From assembly GCA_016708905.1 (NCBI GenBank), contig JADJEV010000003.1, positions 930,001 through 994,000 on the forward strand: DNA of 64,000 bases. The letters are read 5' to 3'. The DNA comes from Candidatus Methylophosphatis roskildensis. Its GTDB lineage: Bacteria; Pseudomonadota; Gammaproteobacteria; Burkholderiales; Rhodocyclaceae. The notes under the pieces are model-generated. The model worked only from the letters and a program-made list of their open reading frames with translations, was not told the origin of the DNA and searched no databases. Shown in pieces: positions 27,403 through 35,231 of this stretch (within the stretch, counting starts at the first letter, position 1; each line of letters opens with the position of its first letter). The translations under genes and the position numbers were made by a program.

Positions 27403-28331
27403 GACATTTGCTCCCAGCGCCGTTCAAGCCGCTCTTGAGCAAGTTTCAGTAGTTCCGGGCGCGCCGAGAGATACCAATACGTGTCGCGAACTTCCGTGTG
27501 GCCCAGATACGCGGACAGTACCGGCAGTCGTCGCTCTACCTCCTGGCCGTCGCGGTACCACGCCAACAGCGTTTCCAGGGCAAAGCGATGCCTGAGATCG
27601 TGCAAGTGGGGTCGACGCCGTTCCGCCTGAGGGAGCAATCCAATGACTTTCGTCAGGTGTTTGAACGTGTCGAGCGCCTGGTCGTGGCTAAGGGGCGTGC
27701 CGTGATCGTTCACAAACACCTGATCGACGACGCGTCCGGTGAAGAAGCCTTGGCGGCGTTGCAGATAGTCGGTAAGCACGCGGACCGTGCTGGCGTGGAG
27801 AGGCACCAAGCGGGACTTGCCGAACTTGGATGAACGAATCGTCAGGACGCCCGCGTCAAGATCGATGTCGTCGAGGGTGAGCCCGCGGGCCTCGCAGGTG
27901 CGCAGGCCGGTCACGCTCAACAGTCCGAGCAGGCAGTGGAAAGTCCAGCGCCGCAAGCCGTCATCGGGCGGCAAGTTCAGCGCGGCTTTCAACAGGCCCG
28001 TGATATCGCCGTCAGCGAAGAAATAGGGTTGCGGCCGAAGGTATCGACCGGCGATCAGGTTGGGCGGCGGCACCTCGGTTCGCAGGTCGACTGCGCTGCA
28101 ATAGCGGGCGAAGCCGCGCACGAAACTCAGCCGTCGAGCCCACTGGGTGACCTGAACCGACGTCGGCTGCTGTGCCCAGGCCAGGGCCAGCGCAGTGGTG
28201 ATGTGATCGGCCTGCCGCTGCTCCATGAACGTGACGAACGTCGTCAGACCCGTTCCCTCGCTATGCAACTTGAACCCCAGGGCGCGGCGCGTCGTGAGGT
28301 AGTCATCCAGCAATGCGCGCAGGGTGATCAT
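27399..28331 (-). CDS. ritB: RIT tyrosine recombinase B
   Basis: A 310-residue tyrosine recombinase. The catalytic residues are Arg in VTGLRTCEARGL, His-Arg in HDLRHRFALE, His in YLGHTEVRDT and a Tyr-rich TYWYLSA segment that holds the nucleophile. The start MITLRAL overlaps the stop of ritA (ATGA), which is preferred to an in-frame codon 18 bases upstream. Its stop overlaps the start of ritC. The middle insertion AWYRDGQEVERRLPVLSA before the last His is characteristic of this branch. Confidence 0.85.
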   Translation of the reverse strand: MITLRALLDDYLTTRRALGFKLHSEGTGLTTFVTFMEQRQADHITTALALAWAQQPTSVQVTQWARRLSFVRGFARYCSAVDLRTEVPPPNLIAGRYLRPQPYFFADGDITGLLKAALNLPPDDGLRRWTFHCLLGLLSVTGLRTCEARGLTLDDIDLDAGVLTIRSSKFGKSRLVPLHASTVRVLTDYLQRRQGFFTGRVVDQVFVNDHGTPLSHDQALDTFKHLTKVIGLLPQAERRRPHLHDLRHRFALETLLAWYRDGQEVERRLPVLSAYLGHTEVRDTYWYLSARPELLKLAQERLERRWEQMS

Positions 28332-29563
28332 CGTGCATCTCCCGGCCAAGGCAGACTGAGCGGGCGCAATGCCCCGAAGTCGACCTTCGCGTAAATGCCG
28401 GTCGTCTTTGAGTGGCGATGTCGCAACAGGCTACCGATCTCGGTCAGGGTGGCCCCCTGCCGCAGCATCTCGCAGGCCAGCGCATGCCGAAACTGATGCG
28501 ACCCCTTATGCGTGGTCGCGATACCGGCCCGCGTCATGGCCGCATTGACGATCGAACCGATGCTGGTCTGCGAGCCGAGGCCACGGATCGGCGCATTGGC
28601 GCGCAAGAACAGGGTCCGGCAGGCGCTGCCGGGACGCCCCCGTTGTAGATAGATGGCAATCGCTTCGCCGACTTCGCAGGGCAGCGGTAGCTGCGATTCC
28701 TGACCGCCTTTGCCGATCACCGTCAGGCAGCCGGATTCCCAATCGATGCTCTCCAGTGTCAGCGCCACGATTTCGCCTGCGCGCAAACCCAATCGGGCCA
28801 GCAGCAACAGAATTGCGTAATCGCGGCAACCCACCGGGGTGTCGCGTCGGCAGTTTGCCAAGACAGCCCGCACGTGCTCGGCGGCGATAGCCCGCGGGAT
28901 TCCCGTCATCGACCAGTTGGGAACGCTCGGAACGGCCGCCGCCAGATCCAGTCGGATCTCGCCGCGATAACGCAAGTACCGCAGAAACGAGCGCAGGGCG
29001 ATCGTTGCGCATCTGGCGCGGACCTGACTCAGCCGGACGGCCTGTCGCCTGACAAATCCGACGACATCGGCGGCGCACAAGTCGGAGAGATCGATGACGC
29101 CGTTGCCAAACCGTTCAGCCAGGAACTGTTCGATGAACGGGACGTATTGAACAAAGGTCGCATGCGATAGGGCCCGGTCCTGACGCAAGTGCTGCGCGAA
29201 TGCGCCGACCACCATCTGAATCGGCGTCGCTTCAGCGAGCGGCGCCTGTTCATCGATGACGTCCAATTGCTGCAGAAACACAATGAGCCGGTGGAGCGCA
29301 GCATCAAAGCCCAGCTGACTCGATCGCCGGGGTTTCAGCCTGCGCAGAAATCGCTGAACGTGTTCCTCCGTCACCCTCTCGACGCCAATGTGATTCGCCT
29401 TCAGCCAACGACTGAATTTGGCAACCAGCCGAATCTGCGGAGCGATCGAATAGCGCTTGAATCCATGTTCGTTCAGCTGCCTCGCAAACGCATCGATGTA
29501 CGGCACCAGTGGGCCTTCGGGTGCGCGCAACAGGGACCACAACCTATCGTCGGTCTGTTCCAT
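28328..29563 (-). CDS. ritA: RIT tyrosine recombinase A
   Basis: The first and largest of the trio (411 residues). Its active site has Arg in ARLGLRAGEIVALTL, His-Arg in HQFRHALACE, His in LRHRHSKTTGIY and Tyr in that same segment. A GGAGG ribosome site lies six bases before the ATG chosen; a TTG four codons upstream is less likely. Any promoter for the operon must lie in the 120 bases between this start and the right terminal repeat. Confidence 0.85.
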   Translation of the reverse strand: MEQTDDRLWSLLRAPEGPLVPYIDAFARQLNEHGFKRYSIAPQIRLVAKFSRWLKANHIGVERVTEEHVQRFLRRLKPRRSSQLGFDAALHRLIVFLQQLDVIDEQAPLAEATPIQMVVGAFAQHLRQDRALSHATFVQYVPFIEQFLAERFGNGVIDLSDLCAADVVGFVRRQAVRLSQVRARCATIALRSFLRYLRYRGEIRLDLAAAVPSVPNWSMTGIPRAIAAEHVRAVLANCRRDTPVGCRDYAILLLLARLGLRAGEIVALTLESIDWESGCLTVIGKGGQESQLPLPCEVGEAIAIYLQRGRPGSACRTLFLRANAPIRGLGSQTSIGSIVNAAMTRAGIATTHKGSHQFRHALACEMLRQGATLTEIGSLLRHRHSKTTGIYAKVDFGALRPLSLPWPGDAR

Positions 29564-29686
29564 CTCATCCTCCAAAAAGCGACCTTGGGGGAAGAAATGC
29601 TATGCCGAGCACACCCGCCCGCAGGGCCTTGGCTACTGCACCATGGAGCGACTTCTCGGCATGATCCGGGACTCGGCGTTGTGGGG

Positions 29687-29995
29687 GAGTTCGGAACCAT
29701 TGCCGTCGGCGACACTCGGCGTCGCCTGTCGTTCTTCGTCATGGTCCTGGCCTGGAGCCGGCAGATGTACGTCGAATTCACGCTCTCGCAAACCATGGAG
29801 CAGTTCCTGGCGGCGCACGTCAACGCCTTCAATGTCTTGGGCGTCCCCAAAAAGGTGATGGTCGACAACCTGCGCTGTGCCGTGCTCCGCCATCCCCGTG
29901 GCGAGCACGCCGAGTTCAATCCGCGCTATCTCGACTTCGCCCGCCACTACGGTTTCCAGATCGTCGCCTGCGCGGTGGCCAAGGGCAACGAGAAG
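29687..29995 (+). pseudogene. istA: IS21 transposase IstA, segment 2 of 3
   Basis: One hundred and three codons between the two insertions. It starts EFGTIAVGDTRRRLSFFVMVLAWSR and includes the second catalytic Asp in KKVMVDNLRCAV, ending at AVAKGNEK. As it stands the frame hits a stop two codons into the serine-recombinase element. Joined to 33404 it continues GRVERGVGYV with the catalytic Glu. Confidence 0.88.
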
Positions 29996-30004
29996 GAGTG
30001 AGGT

Positions 30005-32086
30005 TCATACTATCTCCTGTTGGTCATGTGCAACGGCCATTTCGCTGGGCAACTTCCGCGGCCGGCCGATCTTGGGCGCGACAACCGTACCGGGTTCGGG
30101 CATCACGTACAAGCAATGGCTGGGGCCGCCGTAGATCTCGCGCTCAAGGATGCCCAGGTTCGCCCAGTGACTGACGGTGGCCACGCATACACCCAAGCGC
30201 TGTGCAATTTCCTCGGCTGTCTGTAGGCCACGCGCACGGAGGCGCTCGTAGCGACTTCTGAGCTTGTAGGCTATGCGCATGCGGCGAACCTTCAGGTAAG
30301 TGAAGGGTTCTTGCCGCCAGTTGCGATATCCCATCTCGTTGAGCCGTTTGGCCGCCTGGGTATCACTACATGTTTCGAGCAATTGGTCCAGTGCAATGAC
30401 CACCTGGGGAGGTGTCTTGCGCACCTGCGCGATGGGCAGGCTTCGCGCTACACGGATCGAACTTGTCTGACCACCGCGCCAGCGAATTCCCGCAGTGATT
30501 TCCTTGCGGTCGGCCACGATCGTCACATCTTCGATCAATAGGGCCAGCATGCGCTTGCGCTCTATGGGATCGGTACGAGGGTCGTGCCACACCCGTGGGA
30601 AGTCCGCAGCGATGGCCATGACGCGTTCGCGGGCCTGGCTGTCGAGCGCCTTGGCATCGGACTGACGCTGTTGGTCATGGGATTGCTGCAAGGCACTGAT
30701 CTGTCGCAGACACGCGTTCCAGTCGGCCTCCAGCGCGTCTGCAACAAGGCGGTTGTCTGGATCGACCTTGAGGAATCTGCGACGGGCAAGATCTGCTTCA
30801 TAGCGAGCCCGCTCGAGTTGCTTGCTCCGCAATTCATCGGCCTGCCCAATGCGCGCGGCGATCTCGTCCTGGACCTGCAGGGCGAGCGCCAAGGCGGCCG
30901 GTGCGACCTTGTCCAGCAGCTGCGCACCGATCGCAGCGTCGAGGCTGGCCCCTTGTAGGCTCTGACATGCTTTGGCCCCGCGTCGCACGGCGGCCACCAG
31001 GCACTGGTAGTAAGGCACCGTAGTTGTGGCGATATGGCTGTATCGCGTGCTCATGCGCGCACCGCAACGTCCGCAAATGATGCGCCCCTGAAGCAGGCCA
31101 ACGCCTTCGCGCGGCGGGCTGCCACGGCCGGTAACGCCGCGGCCGGGGGCGTTGTGCTTGAGCGTGAGCTGGTTGCGTTCGAACTCATCCCAGTCGATGT
31201 AGCCAGGATGTGCATTGCATATCAACGTATGCCACTGCTCACGCGGGACCTGCAGAAGATGGGGACGCAGATTTTCGTCACGGGCCGTGTGGACGCGCCC
31301 GTAAACAAAGGCACCGGCGTAGCGCGGGTTGTGCAGTATCTCTACCACGCGCCTGTGATCGATCGAACCCCAAAGCACGTCACCCTTGCCGAGGCCCCGC
31401 TGCAGGCGCCGAGGAAAGCGGACACCCTCGCGCTCGAAGCGACGCACGACCGCACAAGCCGAGCCGCTTTGCCGGTAGGTATCGAAGACGAACTGCAACG
31501 CACTGCGGATCTGCGCGTCAGGATCGAGCACAACTGCACCGCTGGGTGTATAGACCAGGCCGACCGGTAGGGCCAATTCCAACTCACCACGGCTGGCCTT
31601 GTTGCGTATGCCGCCTTGCAGACGGGCCTTCAGGATGTGCAGTTCGGCCTCACTCATCGTGCCCTTCAGGCCCAGCAGCAGACGGTCGTTGAAGTGCGCA
31701 GGGTCATACACACCGTCTTCGTCGCAGATGAGGGTCTGCGACATGGCGGCGAGCTCGAGCAAGCGGTGCCAGTCAGCGTTGTTGCGCGCCAAGCGCGAGA
31801 CCTCCAACCCAAGGACGATGCCTGCGTGCCCCATGGCGACCTCAGAGACGAGGTGCTGGAAGCCGTCGCGGTTTCGCGAGCTGGCGCCCGAGCGTCCGAG
31901 ATCGTTGTCGATTGTGTGGATGCGTTCGATCGGCCACCCGAGTGCCACTGCGCGCTGTTGCAATGCGTACTGGCGCTTCGTGCTCTCGGTGTTTTCCAGC
32001 ACCTGGCGCAAGGTGGACTGACGAACGTACAGGTAGGCATCACGACGCAGATGGTTGGTGCTGACCTTGGGGGATTCAGAGTACAT
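30005..32086 (-). CDS. Large serine recombinase
   Basis: A 693-residue recombinase. The resolvase domain holds the nucleophile Ser24 (AYLYVRQST) and the conserved LEVSRLARNNADWHRLLE and DRLLLGLKGTMSEAELHILKAR segments. The recombinase domain (about 190-330) follows, then a zinc-ribbon CGRCGARMSTRYSH with later Cys, a coiled-coil stretch (IGQADELRSKQLERARYEADLARRRFLK) and a C-terminal helix-turn-helix (GLQTAEEIAQRLGVCVATVSHWANLGIL). AGGAG lies seven bases before the ATG, which overlaps the end of the upstream helix-turn-helix gene. It is the presumed mover of this element. Confidence 0.88.
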   Translation of the reverse strand: MYSESPKVSTNHLRRDAYLYVRQSTLRQVLENTESTKRQYALQQRAVALGWPIERIHTIDNDLGRSGASSRNRDGFQHLVSEVAMGHAGIVLGLEVSRLARNNADWHRLLELAAMSQTLICDEDGVYDPAHFNDRLLLGLKGTMSEAELHILKARLQGGIRNKASRGELELALPVGLVYTPSGAVVLDPDAQIRSALQFVFDTYRQSGSACAVVRRFEREGVRFPRRLQRGLGKGDVLWGSIDHRRVVEILHNPRYAGAFVYGRVHTARDENLRPHLLQVPREQWHTLICNAHPGYIDWDEFERNQLTLKHNAPGRGVTGRGSPPREGVGLLQGRIICGRCGARMSTRYSHIATTTVPYYQCLVAAVRRGAKACQSLQGASLDAAIGAQLLDKVAPAALALALQVQDEIAARIGQADELRSKQLERARYEADLARRRFLKVDPDNRLVADALEADWNACLRQISALQQSHDQQRQSDAKALDSQARERVMAIAADFPRVWHDPRTDPIERKRMLALLIEDVTIVADRKEITAGIRWRGGQTSSIRVARSLPIAQVRKTPPQVVIALDQLLETCSDTQAAKRLNEMGYRNWRQEPFTYLKVRRMRIAYKLRSRYERLRARGLQTAEEIAQRLGVCVATVSHWANLGILEREIYGGPSHCLYVMPEPGTVVAPKIGRPRKLPSEMAVAHDQQEIV

Positions 32087-32838
32087 GGGTAGGCTCCTGT
32101 GTGTAGCGCAAGACCATGTCGGCCAGCAGCCGCAACAGAGCGGGGTCGCTCGGCGAGGCGGCGGGCGTGACGGCGGGCGCACCTGAGCTCACGCCCACTA
32201 CGGGTGTGCCGGCTGCGCCGATGAGCTTCATGCCACCGAGCAAGCCGTGATAAGCCACGGCAGCAAGCCCCTCTGGACGAGCTTGGCCGAGCAGCACAGC
32301 AGTGCGCAGTTGCTCGTAGGCTTCGATTCCTGCCGGCACGATCTTGCCTTTGGTCGTGGTGTCTGAGCGCGCTTCGAGGCTCAGCGTTTTTTTTCCGCTC
32401 CAACGCACGTTCGATGCTGCGTGGATGCACCGCGATGTGCTTCTCATCGCGTAGGGCCTTGGCGAGCGCTCGGGCGTGTAGCGTGGGATCCTCGGCCTGA
32501 CGCCCGGCAATAAAGACCATGACCTCGTCGGTGAGCTTGTGCGCACCCTTGGGGCCGCGCCGTTGCGGCAAAAGCCCGGCTACGCCGTCGCGGTCGAACG
32601 CGTTCATCGCCTGGTACAAGGTCGGTCGCGACATTCCGTACATGGCCGCCGCCTGCGCCTTGGGCGTGCCCTCGTGGCTGACCTGGCGAAGCATCTCGTA
32701 CTTCACCTGGACGAGGTCCAGCGCGTCGAAGAAGACACTGTTGCGAAAGTGTGGCGCGCTCACCCGGTCGGGGTGCAAGTTGAGCGACTCGTTCTGCTTT
32801 AGCCGCTCAGCCTTGGCGCTTCTCTTGGTCCTGATCAC
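32076..32838 (-). pseudogene. Helix-turn-helix protein with frame break at A8
   Basis: Read from a GTG at 32838, the first frame gives a helix-turn-helix domain (KAQAAAMYGMSRPTLYQAMNAFDRDGVAGLLPQRRGPKGAHKLTD) and ends ALERKK. The rest lies one frame over: TLSLEARSDTTTKGKIVPAGIEAYEQL to RYTQEPTHVL. The switch is in a run of eight A on the coding strand (plus-strand T-run near 32388-32396); seven A would keep one frame of about 253 codons. Its stop overlaps the start of the recombinase gene, so the two are coupled. A8 runs are prone to polymerase slippage, which could make the full protein from a shifted gene; a sequencing error is the other option. It probably regulates the recombinase. Confidence 0.65.
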
Positions 32839-32869
32839 AGTGGTTACAGTGGCCGTTTGTATGTATTGT

Positions 32870-32897
32870 AATATATGCCGCCATTGTTGGATGTCAA
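32870..32897 (-). promoter_or_regulatory. Candidate sigma-70 promoter of the serine element
   Basis: On the minus strand TTGACA (32897 to 32892) and TATATT (32875 to 32870) are 16 bases apart. The predicted start point lies about 25 bases before the GTG of the helix-turn-helix gene. The AT-rich tract contrasts with the surrounding GC-rich DNA. Confidence 0.5.
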
Positions 32898-33083
32898 GGG
32901 TAATTTTTTGCGAGGAGAACCTTTGAATAAGCCAAGCAAACATCACTAGCCCCCCACTTTCTACCTCCGTCACTCCGGCCAACCTGCCCAACCAGCAAGC
33001 CACGAAGTCGATCACCGTCACCATTGGTGTGTTCACTGACAAGATCATGAGCGGCATAATTAAAATGACGTATGCGGCGGAAT

Positions 33084-33353
33084 TCATTTGACACCGCCTT
33101 CTTCGTCGCGAACCTTCAGCGCGGCGATCAGCGCGCTCAGCCGCAGCAGATCATCGACGCGCAGCCAACTGCGCCCCGCCGACGCCGCCATGAACGAATC
33201 GAGCTCGTGCAGACTCGTCCACGACGTCAGCACTGAGACCAGCTGTCCCCGCGCGTCGTAGTACATGATCCGGTCATCACCCCACGTCTTCTTGCGCGTG
33301 GCGGCCGTAATCCGCTCGCCACGCCTGGGATGAAATGCGTGCGTGATCTCAAC
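33084..33353 (-). CDS. DUF5372-like small protein, 5' end uncertain
   Basis: The frame reads VEITHAFHPRRGERI, then TWGDDRIMYYD, LTSWTSLHELDSF, SAGRSWLRVDDLLRLSALI. This is the pattern of DUF5372 proteins, small proteins of unknown function commonly found beside recombinases and transposases. No standard start codon is seen before the conserved V; an internal ATG at 33266 would drop the first conserved block. The frame is open out to the element boundary, so translation may begin on transcripts from outside. A further open frame of 66 codons overlaps its stop and runs to 32894, without recognisable homology. Confidence 0.5.
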   Translation of the reverse strand, partial: VEITHAFHPRRGERITAATRKKTWGDDRIMYYDARGQLVSVLTSWTSLHELDSFMAASAGRSWLRVDDLLRLSALIAALKVRDEEGGVK

Positions 33354-33403
33354 AAGGGTTCTCTGACATTGCGTACAACCGTCAGTTGGGGACTTACGAG
33401 AAG

Positions 33404-34204
33404 GGCCGGGTCGAGCGCGGTGTCGGCTACGTCAAGGGCAACTTCCTTGCCGGCCTGGATCTGCCGGAGTTTGCCGCGCTCAATCCGGCACTGCGCCTCT
33501 GGCTGGAGTCGGTGGCCAATGTCCGCTTGCACCGGGAAACCCATCGCCGGCCAGTCGATCTGTGGAGGGAGGAGCAAGCCCATTTGCAGGCGGTCAATCC
33601 CCGCCCCTTCGATGTCGGCCGGGTGCTGACGCTGCGCGCCAACCGGCAATTCCGGGTGAGCTTCGAGGGCAACCGTTATTCGGTACCGGCGCGCTTTGCC
33701 GGCAGCCAAGTGACCGTGAAGGTTTATCCGGACCGACTCTGCGTGTATCACGGCGAGGAATTGATCGCACGCCATGGCCGCTCATTCGAGCGGCACCGCG
33801 ACATCGAGGATCCGGATCATCCGAAGGCGCTGCTGGCACAGCGTCGCCATGCGCGCGACGCCCACGTGCTCAAGCGCTTCCTTGCCCTGTCGCCGCTGGC
33901 GGCGAAGTACCACGCCGGTCTGCTGGAGCGCCGCGGCAATGCCATTTCGCATGTCCGCAAGATCGTGGCGCTGGCCGAGATCCATGGCGACGATCCGGTA
34001 CTGCGGGCGATGACTGATGCATTGGCCTTCGAGGCGTTCAGCAGCGAGTACATCGCGCATTTGATCGAGGCGCGCGAGCGCAAATTGCCCGAGGCGAGCC
34101 CGCTGCTGCTGATGCGCCGTCAGGATGCGCTGGATCTGGAGTTACCGCCGGCCGATTTGTCGGCTTATGCAAACTTAACAGGAGATGACAATGGGAATGA
34201 CTGA
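33404..34204 (+). pseudogene. istA: IS21 transposase IstA, segment 3 of 3
   Basis: The last 266 codons of IstA, starting GRVERGVGYVKGNFLAGLDLPEF with the catalytic Glu of the DDE triad. The C-terminal half is complete (RPVDLWREE, then YSVPARFAGSQVTVKVYPDRLCVYHGEELIARH). An in-frame TTG at 33386, inside the serine element, would let a C-terminal fragment be made. The three segments sum to 491 codons plus stop. It overlaps istB at its 3' end. Confidence 0.88.
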
Positions 34205-34937
34205 GGCTCTATTGCAGACGAATCTGAAGCGCTTGCAGTTGCCGTATTTCGCCGACCACCACAGCGCCTTGATGGCGCAGGCGGGGCGCGAATCCTGGTC
34301 GCATGGCCGACTGCTCGAGCACCTGGTCGACGGTGAGGTGGCCCGTCGTGATGCCGCCTTGATCGAGCGCCGGCTGAAGGCGGCGCGCCTGCCCGGGATC
34401 AAGACGCTCGATGGCTTCGATTGGAGTTGGCCGAAGAGGATCAATCGGGCGCAGCTCCAGCAGGTGTTTCGCCTGGACTTCCTCCCCCAACACGGCAATC
34501 TGATCCTGCTCGGAGGCGTCGGTGTCGGCAAGACGCATCTGGCGATTGCCCTGGCGCATACCGCTTGCCTCAAGGGCAGGACGGCCCTGTTTACCAGCGC
34601 AGTCGATATCGTCAATACGCTGGCCGCCGCCCAGGCTACCGGCGGCATCAAGCGCGAGATGGCACGCCTGCTCAAGCCTTCGTTACTCGTCGTCGATGAA
34701 CTGGGGTACTTGCCGATCGACAAGTTCGGCGCCGATGCGCTGTTCCAGGTGATCAGCCAACGCTACGAGCGCGGTTCGACGATCATTACTACGAATCGGG
34801 CGTTCAAGAACTGGCCGGAGATCTTCAACAACGACAGCACGCTGACTTCGGCTTTGCTCGACCGCTTGCTTCATCACGCCGAGTCCATCGTCATTGAGGG
34901 CCGTAGCTACCGCATGCGCGATCAGTCCGATTCCTGA
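34191..34937 (+). CDS. istB: IS21 helper ATPase IstB
   Basis: A 248-residue AAA+ ATPase that assembles on target DNA and recruits IstA. Walker A is GGVGVGKTH (about residues 108-116), Walker B is LLVVDELGYLP near 165-175, and the sensor region TIITTNRAFKNWPEIF follows. The N-terminal helical domain (LLQTNLKRLQLPYFADHHSALM) is intact. GGAG lies six bases before the ATG, inside the end of istA, a normal coupling for IS21. The gene itself is whole, though without intact IstA it cannot move its element. Confidence 0.9.
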   Translation: MGMTEALLQTNLKRLQLPYFADHHSALMAQAGRESWSHGRLLEHLVDGEVARRDAALIERRLKAARLPGIKTLDGFDWSWPKRINRAQLQQVFRLDFLPQHGNLILLGGVGVGKTHLAIALAHTACLKGRTALFTSAVDIVNTLAAAQATGGIKREMARLLKPSLLVVDELGYLPIDKFGADALFQVISQRYERGSTIITTNRAFKNWPEIFNNDSTLTSALLDRLLHHAESIVIEGRSYRMRDQSDS

Positions 34938-35097
34938 TCCGACCTTCACCATAAACCGCCGGCTTCCTGCATCGCAGGGCCGGCCGCTTTCGCTTGCTCC
35001 GGCGAGTCTCCCCTCGGGCCGCTTCAACACCCCAGTTTCCGCTCCGCTTCCAAGTCGTCAGATTCGGACCAGTTTCGAGCCGGCGCGGACAGTTGCA

Positions 35098-35209
35098 TCC
35101 AACCACCGTCTGGAACCTCGTCTGCGAGCATCTCAAATGCCTCCTCGCCGGGGTCGGACCGCCTCGCGCCCAGCGGCTTCTCGAAAATCATGCAAACGGA
35201 ATCGGCTAA
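35098..35209 (+). pseudogene. IS1380-like transposase, segment 3 of 3
   Basis: The final 112 bases of the IS1380-like transposase. They complete the split His codon and continue PTTVWNLVCEHLKCLLAGV, then GPPRAQRLLENHANGIG and stop. The stop lies 14 bases before the right end of the element. Segments 1-3 total 1551 bases, exactly 517 codons including stop. Confidence 0.85.
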
Positions 35210-35231
35210 CTGAGGTTTTTAGGATGAAATC

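Larger units (their letters stand above)
26266..29686 (-). mobile_element. Recombinase-in-trio (RIT) element
   Basis: Three tyrosine recombinase genes overlap head to tail on the minus strand, the defining layout of RIT elements. A perfect 33-bp inverted repeat bounds them (26286-26318 and 29655-29687). A 20-bp palindromic extra lies outside the left repeat, and a subterminal CTATGCCGAG motif occurs in inverted orientation at both ends. Boundaries are set where istA rejoins in frame; the run of G on both sides makes the exact base uncertain by up to four positions. No passenger gene is present. Confidence 0.85.
29996..33403 (-). mobile_element. Serine-recombinase element inserted in istA
   Basis: A 3408-bp element holding, in minus-strand order, a DUF5372-like small gene, a possible small frame, a helix-turn-helix gene with a frame break, and a large serine recombinase. 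The 8-bp sequence ACGAGAAG is present at both junctions (29988-29995 and 33396-33403), as expected for a site-specific recombination core or target duplication. No longer terminal repeats were seen, which suits serine recombinase integration. The istA frame is restored exactly by joining 29995 to 33404. Confidence 0.8.
24856..35091 (+). mobile_element. IS21-like element carrying two further insertions
   Basis: The left end starts TGTCGCGGCCGACC and the right end, read inward, TGTCCGCGCCGGCTC; about two-thirds of the first 41 bases match, including a TGACGA block. The 6-bp duplication is GTTGCA (24850-24855 and 35092-35097). TGT ends, long partly matching termini and 4-8 bp duplications are normal for the IS21 family. 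Contents in order: a zinc-ribbon-like small gene, a winged-helix-like small gene, istA (cut twice) and istB. Taking out the RIT element (3421 bp) and the serine-recombinase element (3408 bp) leaves about 3.4 kb, large for IS21 because of the two extra genes. The CTTC-rich leader at 24890-25010 holds no gene. Confidence 0.9.
21383..35223 (+). mobile_element. IS1380-like element split by nested insertions
   Basis: Left end CCTAAAAACCTGAGTT at 21383 and right end, read inward from 35223, CCTAAAAACCTCAGTT: 15 of 16 bases match. The flanks carry a 5-bp duplication ATGAA (21378-21382 and 35224-35228). Removing the IS1634-like insertion (22851-24795) and the IS21-like insertion (24856-35091), each with one copy of its target duplication, leaves an element of 1648 bp, a normal size for the IS1380 family. 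Its single transposase gene then reads through without a break. The transposase type, 5-bp duplication and CCT ends fit IS1380. Confidence 0.9.

Noticed and set aside
26404..29563. A prophage or integron, from three integrase-like genes in a row
   Set aside because: The overlapping trio, equal orientation and 33-bp terminal repeats fit a RIT element; no phage structural genes or cassette recombination sites are present.
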